Position numbers and translations under genes: made by a program. Below, piece after piece: positions 30,881 through 38,933 of a DNA stretch of 64,000 bases. This stretch comes from Citrobacter amalonaticus (GTDB lineage: Bacteria; Pseudomonadota; Gammaproteobacteria; Enterobacterales; Enterobacteriaceae): positions 310,491-374,490 of the forward strand of contig NZ_PQMB01000003.1 in NCBI RefSeq assembly GCF_002918555.1, in the 5' to 3' direction. Positions within the stretch are counted from its first letter, which is position 1. Every line of letters begins with the position of its first letter. The notes below the pieces were generated by a model. The model was given only the letters and a program-made list of their open reading frames with translations, made no database searches and was not told where the DNA came from.

Positions 30881-30902
30881 AAACGGCTCTGACGAGCCGT
30901 TT
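30881..30902. terminator. Terminator between yqeG and yqeJ
   Basis: AAACGGCTC, loop TGAC, GAGCCGTTT: a perfect 9-bp stem serving both convergent genes. The yqeJ stop codon begins inside it. Confidence 0.8.
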
Positions 30903-31377
30903 ACTCAACGTTCCGGCACAGCAGTGAAGGGGCTCCCACCGTTGTGAATGCCCACCCTTCCCGATACCGCTTTATCTGAAAGGATAAGGAGGCGTTATTC
31001 GACAGGTAAATAGCAGGTAACGCGCCATCTCCGGCCTTATCCTGCAATTTATCAGACGGAAAGCGCATCAGGCGGCTTGAGCTAATGATGTAATTGTTCC
31101 GTATCTTATGCCAGGTAAAGTAAATCACCCGACTTATCTTATAACCTTTGGCCTCCGCCGTTTTCAGCTCACCGGCAACGGTGACAACACCCTGATTATT
31201 ATGCATCTGGTAGGCGATATCGCCTTTGAAAACCTCATGATTAATCTCCCAAACGACGCTCCCGGTACAATCCAGTTTGGGATTGATTTTATTCGTATAC
31301 CACAATCCCATTGCCGTTCCAGCCAGAATAACAATGAGCGCAATGGCGCCTCCTGTCAGAATCTTAATTTTCATCAT
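30901..31377 (-). CDS. yqeJ: YqeJ-like membrane-anchored protein
   Basis: A 158-residue protein with one N-terminal membrane segment (residues about 6-26, ILTGGAIALIVILAGTAMGL) and a periplasmic remainder with two cysteines (LDCTG, LLCRN) that may pair. It overlaps the end of yqeI (start ATGATG within the last codons), so the two are translationally coupled. By analogy with ToxR/ToxS, it may be an accessory of the membrane-bound regulator YqeI; this is inference. Called YqeJ from position, size and partner; sequence recall is less certain. Confidence 0.75.
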   Translation of the reverse strand: MMKIKILTGGAIALIVILAGTAMGLWYTNKINPKLDCTGSVVWEINHEVFKGDIAYQMHNNQGVVTVAGELKTAEAKGYKISRVIYFTWHKIRNNYIISSSRLMRFPSDKLQDKAGDGALPAIYLSNNASLSFQIKRYREGWAFTTVGAPSLLCRNVE

Positions 31378-32164
31378 TAATCGAATACCAGGCTGTACAT
31401 TCAGTGTCCCTCTCTTTTCTTATATCCCCCTGACATGCCATAGCGGCTACGTTTTTTGCACTTTTCATTCCTGAAAGAAAAACATAATTGTTGTCATGGC
31501 ATATTTCCATATGCCGCTGCATAAACTGAATGTAGCGCATGTCTACCGTACTGTTCTCTTTAAGTAAAAGCGTACAGGAGGAGAAAGAAGTGTTGTCGAC
31601 TACCGTATAAGAAGAGAATAAAGACTGAGGCGTCAGGTAATAGAGGCTGAATATAGCACCGACGGTAATGAAAAAGAGTGAAAGCGAGAAGAAAATACTT
31701 AACAGCGTCACGCGAAGAGGCTTTTTGGTTATAGTATTCACACCAGGATCCGGTATTTCTTCCGTGATTGTGACCTCAGCATCAGCAGTCATTGGCTCCG
31801 TATTTTCAGCACCGGAAATATCCGCAAAGAGCATTATTCCACGGCGCGCTATCGTTTTAATCAAATCTCGCGACAGGCCTACCTCAGCCAACGCATTCCT
31901 GAGCATCAGCACGGTCTGGTACAATGTATTAATAGAGGTTATATTGTTTTTATCCCCCCACCCAACTTCCATTAACTTTCCCTGAGAAATGACCACCCCA
32001 TTATTAATTATGAGATAGTGCAGGATAAAACTTGCAGGACTTTGAAGCAGCGTGTTTCTCCCTGAGATTTTATTTTTCAGAGTTCGTTTTCCCGGGTGAA
32101 AGTAAACCAGGTTATTAATAGTGTACAATTGTGTGTGTGTTAACAGGTCAGACACTCTGTGCAT
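31364..32164 (-). CDS. yqeI: Membrane-bound winged-helix regulator YqeI (ToxR/CadC type)
   Basis: A 266-residue protein with a cytoplasmic OmpR/ToxR-type DNA-binding domain at about residues 25-115 (LLQSPASFILHYLIINNGVV ... TLYQTVLMLRNALAEVG ... IKTIARRGIML), an acidic linker, one transmembrane helix (about 150-172, VTLLSIFFSLSLFFITVGAI) and a C-terminal periplasmic domain with cysteines. This is the one-component layout of CadC and ToxR. In E. coli yqeI lies at the edge of the ETT2 island. It is divergent from yqeH. Confidence 0.85.
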   Translation of the reverse strand: MHRVSDLLTHTQLYTINNLVYFHPGKRTLKNKISGRNTLLQSPASFILHYLIINNGVVISQGKLMEVGWGDKNNITSINTLYQTVLMLRNALAEVGLSRDLIKTIARRGIMLFADISGAENTEPMTADAEVTITEEIPDPGVNTITKKPLRVTLLSIFFSLSLFFITVGAIFSLYYLTPQSLFSSYTVVDNTSFSSCTLLLKENSTVDMRYIQFMQRHMEICHDNNYVFLSGMKSAKNVAAMACQGDIRKERDTECTAWYSINDEN

Positions 32165-32755
32165 TCTCGCATTTATGTAATGAATAGTATGCTACAAAAA
32201 TCTTAAACAGAGATCACGATTTATATTGAGTAATGCGAGGTACATCTAACATACATAACAAAAATACTTATAAATCATGCCAATGCAGAAACAAAAAGAT
32301 CAGGTAATCTTAATTAAGACCATTTATGATGCAATATTGCTCCCCGGCAGATATTATTGTCGTGAGTGAAAAACGCAGAAAACACATTAGTTTACTTTCT
32401 GAATAAAAACAATGTTAGATTTACAAAACGCGCACACAATTTAACATAAATGCAACTTTTAGCCATTAATGCCATTTATAGATAAATCTTAAACATTTTT
32501 GCAATATAACTATTCCTGGTCGTTGCTATAAAATTCCTGGTTATAAATGATGGCATTTTCAATAGACCCATTACCCCCCAGGAATTAACGATAAAGAATG
32601 CCAGTTTATCCGCTAAAGAATACTGACATTCAGAATAGTATCAATTATTGAAATCGAGTGCTTTTATCTCTGACAAAGTGAAATTTTGTAGAGTATTGAC
32701 ATATTTTAAAACGGATGAAATTATGAAATTATCTACGGATAGGGAGGCTCTCATC
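32165..32755. other. AT-rich intergenic region between yqeI and yqeH
   Basis: Nearly 600 bases without a credible gene, strongly AT-rich, typical of H-NS-bound regions ahead of ETT2-linked regulators. It should hold divergent promoters for yqeI and yqeH; no specific operator was recognised. Confidence 0.4.
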
Positions 32756-33448
32756 ATGGGGCTGGATGTCAAATTAAAAAGCCTTACATGCAGTAGTTGT
32801 TCTTTGCATTGTAAAATAATGCCAGAAAAATCACCGCGTTTACAATATTGTGCTAACGCCTGCTTTTGTATGTGGCCGGAAGAAAGTGTCTATTTTAATC
32901 GTGGAATTATTGATGGCATTTTAAATAATAACCACAATGCCAGATTACGCGGTTATATTTTTGTTGATTTTTCTATCAGCTTTTTACGTCTGTTTCTTGA
33001 TAAAGAGTGGATTGACTATCTTGCCAGTACGCAAATGGGGATCATTCTGGTCAGCGACCGTAATATGCAATCTTTAGCAAACTTCTGGCGGAAAAATTAT
33101 CCGACCATTTCAACCATCATTTATCATGACGACGGACTGGCAATCGCCAATGAGAAGATCCGCCAGGTATTTATTGGTCGGCATCTGTCGATCACGAAGG
33201 GCAATACGTTGACACAGATGGAGTTCACTGTCCTGGGCAATATAGTGGCAGGGAATAATCCACACCAGATCGCGCAAACGCTGAACATGGATATCCGCAG
33301 TGTCTATGCCTACAAGCAGAGAATCGAGAAAAGAATGGGAGGAAGAATCAATTCGCTGTTCATTCATTCCCATCCTGTCTCCAGTGATAAATCGGTGTAT
33401 CCACTGCAGATGAAGGACGCTGACGGCACGCTTATGCCTTTGCAATGA
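32756..33448 (+). CDS. yqeH: LuxR-family regulator YqeH
   Basis: A 230-residue transcription regulator with a C-terminal LuxR/GerE-type HTH (TQMEFTVLGNIVAGNNPHQIAQTLNMDIRSVYAYKQRIEKRMG). The N-terminal part is a diverged receiver-like domain with a cluster of cysteines (LTCSSCSLHCK, YCANACFCMWP) that could bind metal or sense redox; this is inference. ATG 32756 is chosen for its GGGAGG site eight bases upstream; ATG 32723 in the same frame is possible. In E. coli yqeH borders ETT2 and has been linked to its regulation and to virulence traits. Confidence 0.82.
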   Translation: MGLDVKLKSLTCSSCSLHCKIMPEKSPRLQYCANACFCMWPEESVYFNRGIIDGILNNNHNARLRGYIFVDFSISFLRLFLDKEWIDYLASTQMGIILVSDRNMQSLANFWRKNYPTISTIIYHDDGLAIANEKIRQVFIGRHLSITKGNTLTQMEFTVLGNIVAGNNPHQIAQTLNMDIRSVYAYKQRIEKRMGGRINSLFIHSHPVSSDKSVYPLQMKDADGTLMPLQ

Positions 33449-33489
33449 CGCGGTTAAAAAGCCGCTGCCGGACGGACAGGGGACGGTCA

Positions 33490-33669
33490 ATGGGATATGA
33501 CGAAGAAGAGACTCGTGTGCTGAGCGCAATCCTTCTGTCGCGCTTTACTCAACGCGATGGCAAGGCATTTTTTGCGCTGCCACAAACGCCGGAACACGTC
33601 GCGTTCCCACCTGCCGTTTGCCGCCAGTGCGAAGAGGCAATACAGAGACATTCCAGTGACAGACCCTGA
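33490..33669 (+). CDS. Small hypothetical protein downstream of yqeH
   Basis: A 59-codon frame beginning MGYDEEETRVLSAILLSRFT, with a CxxC (CRQC) near the C terminus. An AGGGGACGG stretch precedes the ATG. The same frame opens earlier at an ATGA overlapping the yqeH stop, which would make a coupled 74-residue product. Not recognised. It may equally be chance coding in a 300-base gap. Confidence 0.35.
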   Translation: MGYDEEETRVLSAILLSRFTQRDGKAFFALPQTPEHVAFPPAVCRQCEEAIQRHSSDRP

Positions 33670-33747
33670 AATGCATCAGCGGCTATAAATATGTTGAACG
33701 TTACGTTGCCGCGCGAAATCAGACTTCCGTTTGTGGTCACCGCGCGG

Positions 33748-34020
33748 CTATTTGATATAGGAATCCAGCACTTTCAGGATGACCTCTAAATCGTCCTCCC
33801 GCTTTGTTTCATCATTCTGATGCACAATATGTTCCGTCAGGTGCCCCTTAATCACTTCTCGCATAAGCCCATTCACCGCACCACGAATCGCCGCAATCTG
33901 TTGCAGAACGGCAGCACATTCATGAGGCTCATCAAGCATCTTCTTCAGAGCGACAACCTGCCCCTGAATCTTGCTGGTACGCGCTTTCAGCTTTTGCTTA
34001 TCGCGGATTGTATGTGACAT
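33748..34020 (-). CDS. rcnR: Nickel/cobalt-responsive repressor RcnR
   Basis: RcnR is a 90-residue all-helical CsoR-family repressor that releases its operator on binding Ni(II) or Co(II). The metal ligands His3, Cys35, His60 and His64 are all present (MSHTIRD, PHECAAV, KGHLTEH). It is divergent from rcnA with two operators between them. Confidence 0.96.
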   Translation of the reverse strand: MSHTIRDKQKLKARTSKIQGQVVALKKMLDEPHECAAVLQQIAAIRGAVNGLMREVIKGHLTEHIVHQNDETKREDDLEVILKVLDSYIK

Positions 34021-34069
34021 AGCTGCACCTCTTTAATATAAATCGTTGTGGATTATAGCATTACGCCTC

Positions 34070-34104
34070 TACTGGGGGGTAGTATTCAGTACTGGGGGGG
34101 AGTA
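34070..34104. promoter_or_regulatory. Two RcnR operators (G-tract palindromes)
   Basis: TACTGGGGGGTAGTA at 34070-34084 and TACTGGGGGGGAGTA at 34090-34104 match the RcnR recognition pattern TACT-G6-N-AGTA exactly. They lie between rcnR and rcnA and control both. Confidence 0.93.
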
Positions 34105-34140
34105 GAATACGGCGAGTTAACACAACCAGGACGCATTATC

Positions 34141-35022
34141 ATGGGTGACTTTTCGACTCTTCTTCAGCAAGGGAACGCCTGGTTCTTTATTCCCAGCGCC
34201 ATCTTATTGGGCATATTGCACGGTCTTGAACCAGGACACTCAAAAACCATGATGGCGGCCTTTATCATCGCGATTAAAGGGACAATCCGGCAGGCCGTGA
34301 TGCTGGGGTTAGCGGCAACGCTTTCCCATACTGCCGTCGTCTGGCTTATTGCGCTGGGCGGTATGTACATAAGCAAAGCATTTACGGCTGAATCCGTAGA
34401 GCCCTGGCTACAGCTGATTTCCGCTTTCATTATTTTAGGCACCGCATCATGGATGTTCTGGAAAACCTGGAAAGGGGAGCAGAACTGGCTGACAGAAATA
34501 CACCACGATCGTCAGCACGGGCACCATCATCATGAACACGCTCACCACCATGATGATCATGGTCATCACCCTCATGAACATGATCACCCACACGATCGTT
34601 GCGGGTTAGTTCATCTGACGGAAGGGACGAAAGAGTATCAGGATGCCCACGAACGCGCACATGCCCACGACATCCAGCGTCGGTTTCACGGTAAAGAGGT
34701 CAGCAACGGACAGATTTTACTTTTTGGCCTGACGGGTGGATTGATCCCCTGCCCTGCGGCCATTACCGTGCTGCTCATTTGTATACAGCTAAAAGCAATA
34801 ACCCTGGGCGCCACCATGGTGCTCTGCTTTAGCCTCGGCCTTGCCATCACGCTGGTGACGGTTGGAGTCGGCGCGGCAATCAGTATTCAGCAGGTTGCGA
34901 AGCGCTGGGACGGCTTCAACACGCTGGCAAGAAAAGCGCCTTATTTCTCCAGTTTGCTCATCGGCCTCGTCGGTTTGTACATGGGGATTCATGGTTACAC
35001 AGGGATCATCCACACGCCGTAA
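34141..35022 (+). CDS. rcnA: Nickel/cobalt efflux protein RcnA
   Basis: RcnA is an inner-membrane Ni/Co exporter of the NicO family. From ATG 34141 it is 293 residues, about 19 longer than E. coli RcnA, with the extra length in the central cytoplasmic His/Asp/Glu-rich loop (roughly residues 120-160, GHHHHEHAHHHDDHGHH). Helix motifs HGLEPGHSKTMMAAF and GGLIPCPAAITVLL are the family's metal-path signatures. Upstream in-frame codons would include the operators, so the ATG giving MGDFSTLLQQGNAW is used. Confidence 0.95.
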   Translation: MGDFSTLLQQGNAWFFIPSAILLGILHGLEPGHSKTMMAAFIIAIKGTIRQAVMLGLAATLSHTAVVWLIALGGMYISKAFTAESVEPWLQLISAFIILGTASWMFWKTWKGEQNWLTEIHHDRQHGHHHHEHAHHHDDHGHHPHEHDHPHDRCGLVHLTEGTKEYQDAHERAHAHDIQRRFHGKEVSNGQILLFGLTGGLIPCPAAITVLLICIQLKAITLGATMVLCFSLGLAITLVTVGVGAAISIQQVAKRWDGFNTLARKAPYFSSLLIGLVGLYMGIHGYTGIIHTP

Positions 35023-35090
35023 TAACCTCATCTGTCAGTACATACGGTTTTGCGAAAACAGGCACACGCCAGTTTACACCGACAATGCAG

Positions 35091-35363
35091 TCAGGCGCGG
35101 ATATCGTCGTACTCACGTGTTTTATCGAATTCATGTTTTGCAAACGGACACAGTGGGATAATTTTACGCCCCTCACGACGCATTTTTTCCACCACTTTTG
35201 CCACCAGTTGCTTGCCCACTCCCTGCCCCTTCAGGCTGGCATCAACGTCGGTGTGCTCAATAATGCTCAAATGCTCTCCCGTCGGCACAAAAACGATTTC
35301 CGCCACCTGTTTTCCCGCTGCATCATTGACATAGAACTTGTTGTGACCTTCAAGTATTTCCAT
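35091..35363 (-). CDS. yjdJ: GNAT-fold acetyltransferase YjdJ
   Basis: A 90-residue minimal GNAT-like protein (N-acetyltransferase YjdJ family). It has the acetyl-CoA-binding segment [15 protein letters not shown] and a C-terminal [16 protein letters not shown]. Substrate unknown. ATG 35363 is chosen from homology; an ATG directly before it is possible. It is 11 bases behind yjdI, and the pair is conserved as a unit across enterobacteria, though E. coli has it elsewhere on the chromosome. Confidence 0.9.
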   Translation of the reverse strand: MEILEGHNKFYVNDAAGKQVAEIVFVPTGEHLSIIEHTDVDASLKGQGVGKQLVAKVVEKMRREGRKIIPLCPFAKHEFDKTREYDDIRA

Positions 35364-35374
35364 CATCCCCTCGC

Positions 35375-35605
35375 TTATTTATGACGATATTTCAGCGCAC
35401 CGCTCGGGCAGGTATCAATCACCTTCACGACCGTTGCCGTATCCACTTCGTCCGGCGCAATCCAGGGTTTACGCTTCAGATTGAACAGCCGGGAACTCCC
35501 GCGCACACAGTTGCCGGAGTGCTGACAGATCTCAGTGTTAAAATAGACATCGATCTCCTCGCCGGTGTAAACCCGATAGCCCGCTTCCAGTAGCTTCTTA
35601 TCCAT
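35375..35605 (-). CDS. yjdI: Iron-sulfur mono-cluster protein YjdI
   Basis: A 76-residue divergent 4Fe-4S mono-cluster domain protein. Cysteines for a single cluster are [11 protein letters not shown] and DTCPSGAL. The C terminus SGALKYRHK matches E. coli YjdI. It may pass electrons to an unknown partner; its constant companion is yjdJ. Confidence 0.9.
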   Translation of the reverse strand: MDKKLLEAGYRVYTGEEIDVYFNTEICQHSGNCVRGSSRLFNLKRKPWIAPDEVDTATVVKVIDTCPSGALKYRHK

Positions 35606-35820
35606 AACATTGCCTTTATCATTTTTATGATTTCAAGAGTAAGCATAGCGCTGGAAAACCCCGGTGACCACGTCAGCCGGATACGCTGCCAGTAACCCGC
35701 CAGGCATCCCTGGCCAGTGTCGCTGACGCAGAGCTTTCGTGAACAGGCAGGCTTTCCGTTATCCTGCCGGGTTGTTAAAATACGCGATTGGTGCGAAATG
35801 CATACCACAAGGGAATTGAG

Positions 35821-36444
35821 ATGACCCGGCGTATCGATTACCAGATTGAAAAATACCGCTTCACCGAGATCGACGAACCCCACCGTATCGCCAGCCAATG
35901 GAATGATGTGCTTGAGGAGTGTCAACGGGAACATGCCGGAGCGGAAGAGCGTCTGCGTATTGCGCTGCTGAACGTGGATTACGTGACCAGCTTTGAGCTT
36001 CCCTTTCGACTCATCCTCACGCGCACCCCGCAGCTGATTGATAAATTACGCACCAAATTACCGCTGAGCCAAAAAACGGTCACGGTGAATGGAAAAAGAC
36101 GCGGACAGGTTTACAGCATCAATATCGATCTCAGTAACACACCTGACACATTTCGTTATCGGCTCTCGTCACGCATACGCCGGATCGACAACAGCACGGT
36201 AACCACCGCACCGTATCAGCAGATCGCCAGCCAGACTAAATTACCGCGAGAACGTCTGCGTCTGGCGCTGGAGGCGGGTTTACAGGTGAATGCGCTTGAT
36301 GGCCTTTTCTGGTTCGGAATTCAACGGATAGCCGCCGATATTCAACGGCTCAGAACGTCGGGAATGACCATCCAGGCCGCCGATATTGAGGTCTTTGACA
36401 GTCTGACTAAAACACTCAGAACAACAACGACTTATTATCTCTAG
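35821..36444 (+). CDS. Uncharacterised protein with C-terminal HTH-like segment
   Basis: Not recognised by name. The 207-residue soluble protein has no signal peptide or membrane segment. Residues about 95-130 look beta-rich (KTVTVNGKRRGQVYSINIDL). The segment at about 160-190, NALDGLFWFGIQRIAADIQR, resembles winged-helix domains of the HTH_39 type (LGI.R.AARI..LR), suggesting DNA binding; this is inference. ATG 35821 has AAGGGA seven bases upstream. It is divergent from yjdI and upstream of nfrB by 250 AT-rich bases, so no operon link to nfrB is clear. Confidence 0.7.
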   Translation: MTRRIDYQIEKYRFTEIDEPHRIASQWNDVLEECQREHAGAEERLRIALLNVDYVTSFELPFRLILTRTPQLIDKLRTKLPLSQKTVTVNGKRRGQVYSINIDLSNTPDTFRYRLSSRIRRIDNSTVTTAPYQQIASQTKLPRERLRLALEAGLQVNALDGLFWFGIQRIAADIQRLRTSGMTIQAADIEVFDSLTKTLRTTTTYYL

Positions 36445-36695
36445 TCGTTATTCCTGCAAACGGGATGACTCTCTCCTCAATATAACGCCTTCATCCCGGG
36501 TAATAACGGCATCAGCGCTTTCCGCGAGCCCCCCAGCAATAATCATTCATTATGATACATAACTGTTATATTAATGATGTATAAAATTATTTTTCTTGTG
36601 ATTATTTTATTTCGTTATAAATGAGCTGTCAGAAACCATAAAACGCATTAATATATAAATTGCAATTATAATTACAGTTGATACAGGATAGCGGT

Positions 36696-38933
36696 GTGGA
36701 GTGGTTTCTGGATGTTTTTTCAACTTATCTTTATGGGTTAAAATTTATCGCTATTGCCCTCGCGATAATGATGTTAATCAGCGGGCTGGACGATCTTTTC
36801 ATTGATATCGTTTACTGGCTGCGACGGCTAAAGCGCGGCATGAGCATTTATCGCCGCTATCCCAGAATGGATTACCACGAACTCTACAAACCCGATGAAA
36901 AGCCCTTAGCCATCATGGTCCCAGCCTGGAATGAAACCGGCGTTATTGGTCATATGGCTGAGCTGGCGGCAACCACGCTGGACTACGAAAACTACCATAT
37001 TTTTGTTGGCACCTACCCTAACGATCCCGATACCCAGCGCGATGTGGATGAAGTCTGCGCCCGCTTTCCAAATGTGCATAAAGTCGTTTGCGCACGTCCC
37101 GGTCCCACCAGCAAAGCTGATTGCCTGAACAATATCCTGGATGCCATTACCCAATTTGAACGCAGCGCGAACTTCTCTTTCGCCGGTTTTATTTTACATG
37201 ATGCCGAAGATGTCATTTCGCCAATGGAATTACGGCTGTTCAACTACCTCGTGGACCGTAAGGATTTAATTCAGATCCCTGTTTATCCTTTTGAACGCAA
37301 ATGGACACACTTTACCAGTATGTCTTACATCGATGAGTTTTCGGAACTGCATGGTAAAGATGTTCCGGTACGAGAAGCCATCGCCGGACAGGTCCCCAGC
37401 GCCGGCGTCGGTACCTGTTTCAGCCGCCGCGCCGTTGCCGCACTGCTGGCCGACGGTGACGGTATTGCGTTCGACGTGCAGAGTCTTACCGAAGATTACG
37501 ACATTGGCTTCCGTCTGAAAGAGAAAGGAATGACGGAGATTTTTGTACGCTTCCCGGTAGTGGAAGACTCGCAAGCCGGTGAACGACATAAATTCCTGCA
37601 ACGCTCGCGTACCTCAAACGTTATCTGCGTGCGCGAATATTTTCCCGATACCTTTACGACTGCGGTCAGGCAGAAATCACGCTGGATTATCGGCATCGTT
37701 TTCCAGGGCTTCAAAACCCACAAATGGACCTCAAGCCCGACGTTAAACTATTTCCTCTGGCGAGATCGCAAAGGCGCAATCAGTAACTTCCTGAGCTTTC
37801 TGGCCATGTTCATCATGCTCCAGCTCTTGCTGCTGCTGATTTACCAAAACCTGTGGCCGGATGCCTGGCAATTCCTGTCAATCTTTACCGGCGGCCCGTG
37901 GCTGATAACGCTGCTATGGCTGAACTTTGGCCTGATGGCGAACCGCATCCTCCAGCGCGTGATTTTCGTGACCGGTTATTATGGTCTGGCGCAAGGATTG
38001 CTTTCCGTTTTGCGCCTGTTCTGGGGCAATCTGATCAACTTTATGGCGAACTGGCGCGCACTCAAGCAAGTCATTCAGCATGGCGATCCGCGCCGCGTCG
38101 CCTGGGATAAAACCACCCATGATTTCCCCAGCGTCACCGGAGAAAACCGTGCATTGCGTCCATTGGGCGAGCTGCTGGTTGAACATCAGGCGATTACCGA
38201 AGCCCAACTGGAACACGCACTAACCAACCGTATCCAGGGTTTGCGTCTCGGGGGATCAATGCTGATGCAGGGATTAATCAATGCAGAACAGCTGGCCAGG
38301 GCGCTGGCGGAACAAAACAACGTGCAATGGGAATCCGTTGACGCCTGGGATATACCGCAATCCTTGATCGCCGAAATGCCCGCCACCGTCGCACTGCATT
38401 ACGCGGTCCTGCCATTGCGCATTGAAAACGGCGTCATGGTCGTGGGCAGCGAGGACGGTCTGGATCCTGTCTCCCTGGCCGCCTTATCCCGTAAGGTTGA
38501 CCGCGCCGTCCGTTATGTGATTGTTCTGCGCGGCCAGGTCGTTGTCGGTTTACGCCACTGGTACGCACGCCGTCGTAGCGAGGACGACAGGCAAATGCTG
38601 GACAAAGCAGTACAGCGACACTGGATAAGCCCGCAGAGTGCAGAGCAGATCTGGCAGCAATTTGTCCCTCGTCAGTTCCTGTTTGCCGAAGTATTGAGGA
38701 CGCTGGGTCATATCAACCGCTCGGCGATTAACGTTCTGTTGCTGCGTCACGAACGGAGCGAAAAACCGTTTGGTCAGTTTCTGGTTGAAGAAGGCGTCAT
38801 CAGTCAGGAGACGCTGACGCGCGTACTGGAAATCCAGGAGACATTGCAGGTGTCATTGCAATCACTGTTAATGAACGCGGGACTCACCGCGGAGCAGATC
38901 GCAGAACTGGAGTCAGTCCATGAAGCAGAATAA
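36696..38933 (+). CDS. nfrB: N4 phage receptor-associated glycosyltransferase NfrB
   Basis: A 745-residue inner-membrane protein. After an N-terminal membrane segment comes a family 2 glycosyltransferase domain (MVPAWNETGVIG, HDAEDVISP, SLTEDYDIGFRL, and RQKSRWIIG as the QxxRW motif), then several membrane helices, then repeated MshEN motifs at the C terminus (RPLGELLVEHQ.., RLGGSMLMQGL.., KPFGQFLVEEGV..). MshEN modules bind c-di-GMP, and E. coli NfrB is reported to make the N4 glycan receptor under c-di-GMP control. The start is GTG 36696, with AGGA upstream and VEWFLDVF matching E. coli. It overlaps nfrA by 14 bases. Confidence 0.94.
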   Translation: MEWFLDVFSTYLYGLKFIAIALAIMMLISGLDDLFIDIVYWLRRLKRGMSIYRRYPRMDYHELYKPDEKPLAIMVPAWNETGVIGHMAELAATTLDYENYHIFVGTYPNDPDTQRDVDEVCARFPNVHKVVCARPGPTSKADCLNNILDAITQFERSANFSFAGFILHDAEDVISPMELRLFNYLVDRKDLIQIPVYPFERKWTHFTSMSYIDEFSELHGKDVPVREAIAGQVPSAGVGTCFSRRAVAALLADGDGIAFDVQSLTEDYDIGFRLKEKGMTEIFVRFPVVEDSQAGERHKFLQRSRTSNVICVREYFPDTFTTAVRQKSRWIIGIVFQGFKTHKWTSSPTLNYFLWRDRKGAISNFLSFLAMFIMLQLLLLLIYQNLWPDAWQFLSIFTGGPWLITLLWLNFGLMANRILQRVIFVTGYYGLAQGLLSVLRLFWGNLINFMANWRALKQVIQHGDPRRVAWDKTTHDFPSVTGENRALRPLGELLVEHQAITEAQLEHALTNRIQGLRLGGSMLMQGLINAEQLARALAEQNNVQWESVDAWDIPQSLIAEMPATVALHYAVLPLRIENGVMVVGSEDGLDPVSLAALSRKVDRAVRYVIVLRGQVVVGLRHWYARRRSEDDRQMLDKAVQRHWISPQSAEQIWQQFVPRQFLFAEVLRTLGHINRSAINVLLLRHERSEKPFGQFLVEEGVISQETLTRVLEIQETLQVSLQSLLMNAGLTAEQIAELESVHEAE

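Noticed and set aside
34070-34104. Tandem G-tract palindromes as a short CRISPR or satellite repeat
   Set aside because: They match the RcnR operator pattern exactly and sit between rcnR and rcnA.
36445-36695. Possible gene or operator before nfrB
   Set aside because: The 250 bases are AT-rich with no frame or clear repeat; probably just promoter and leader.
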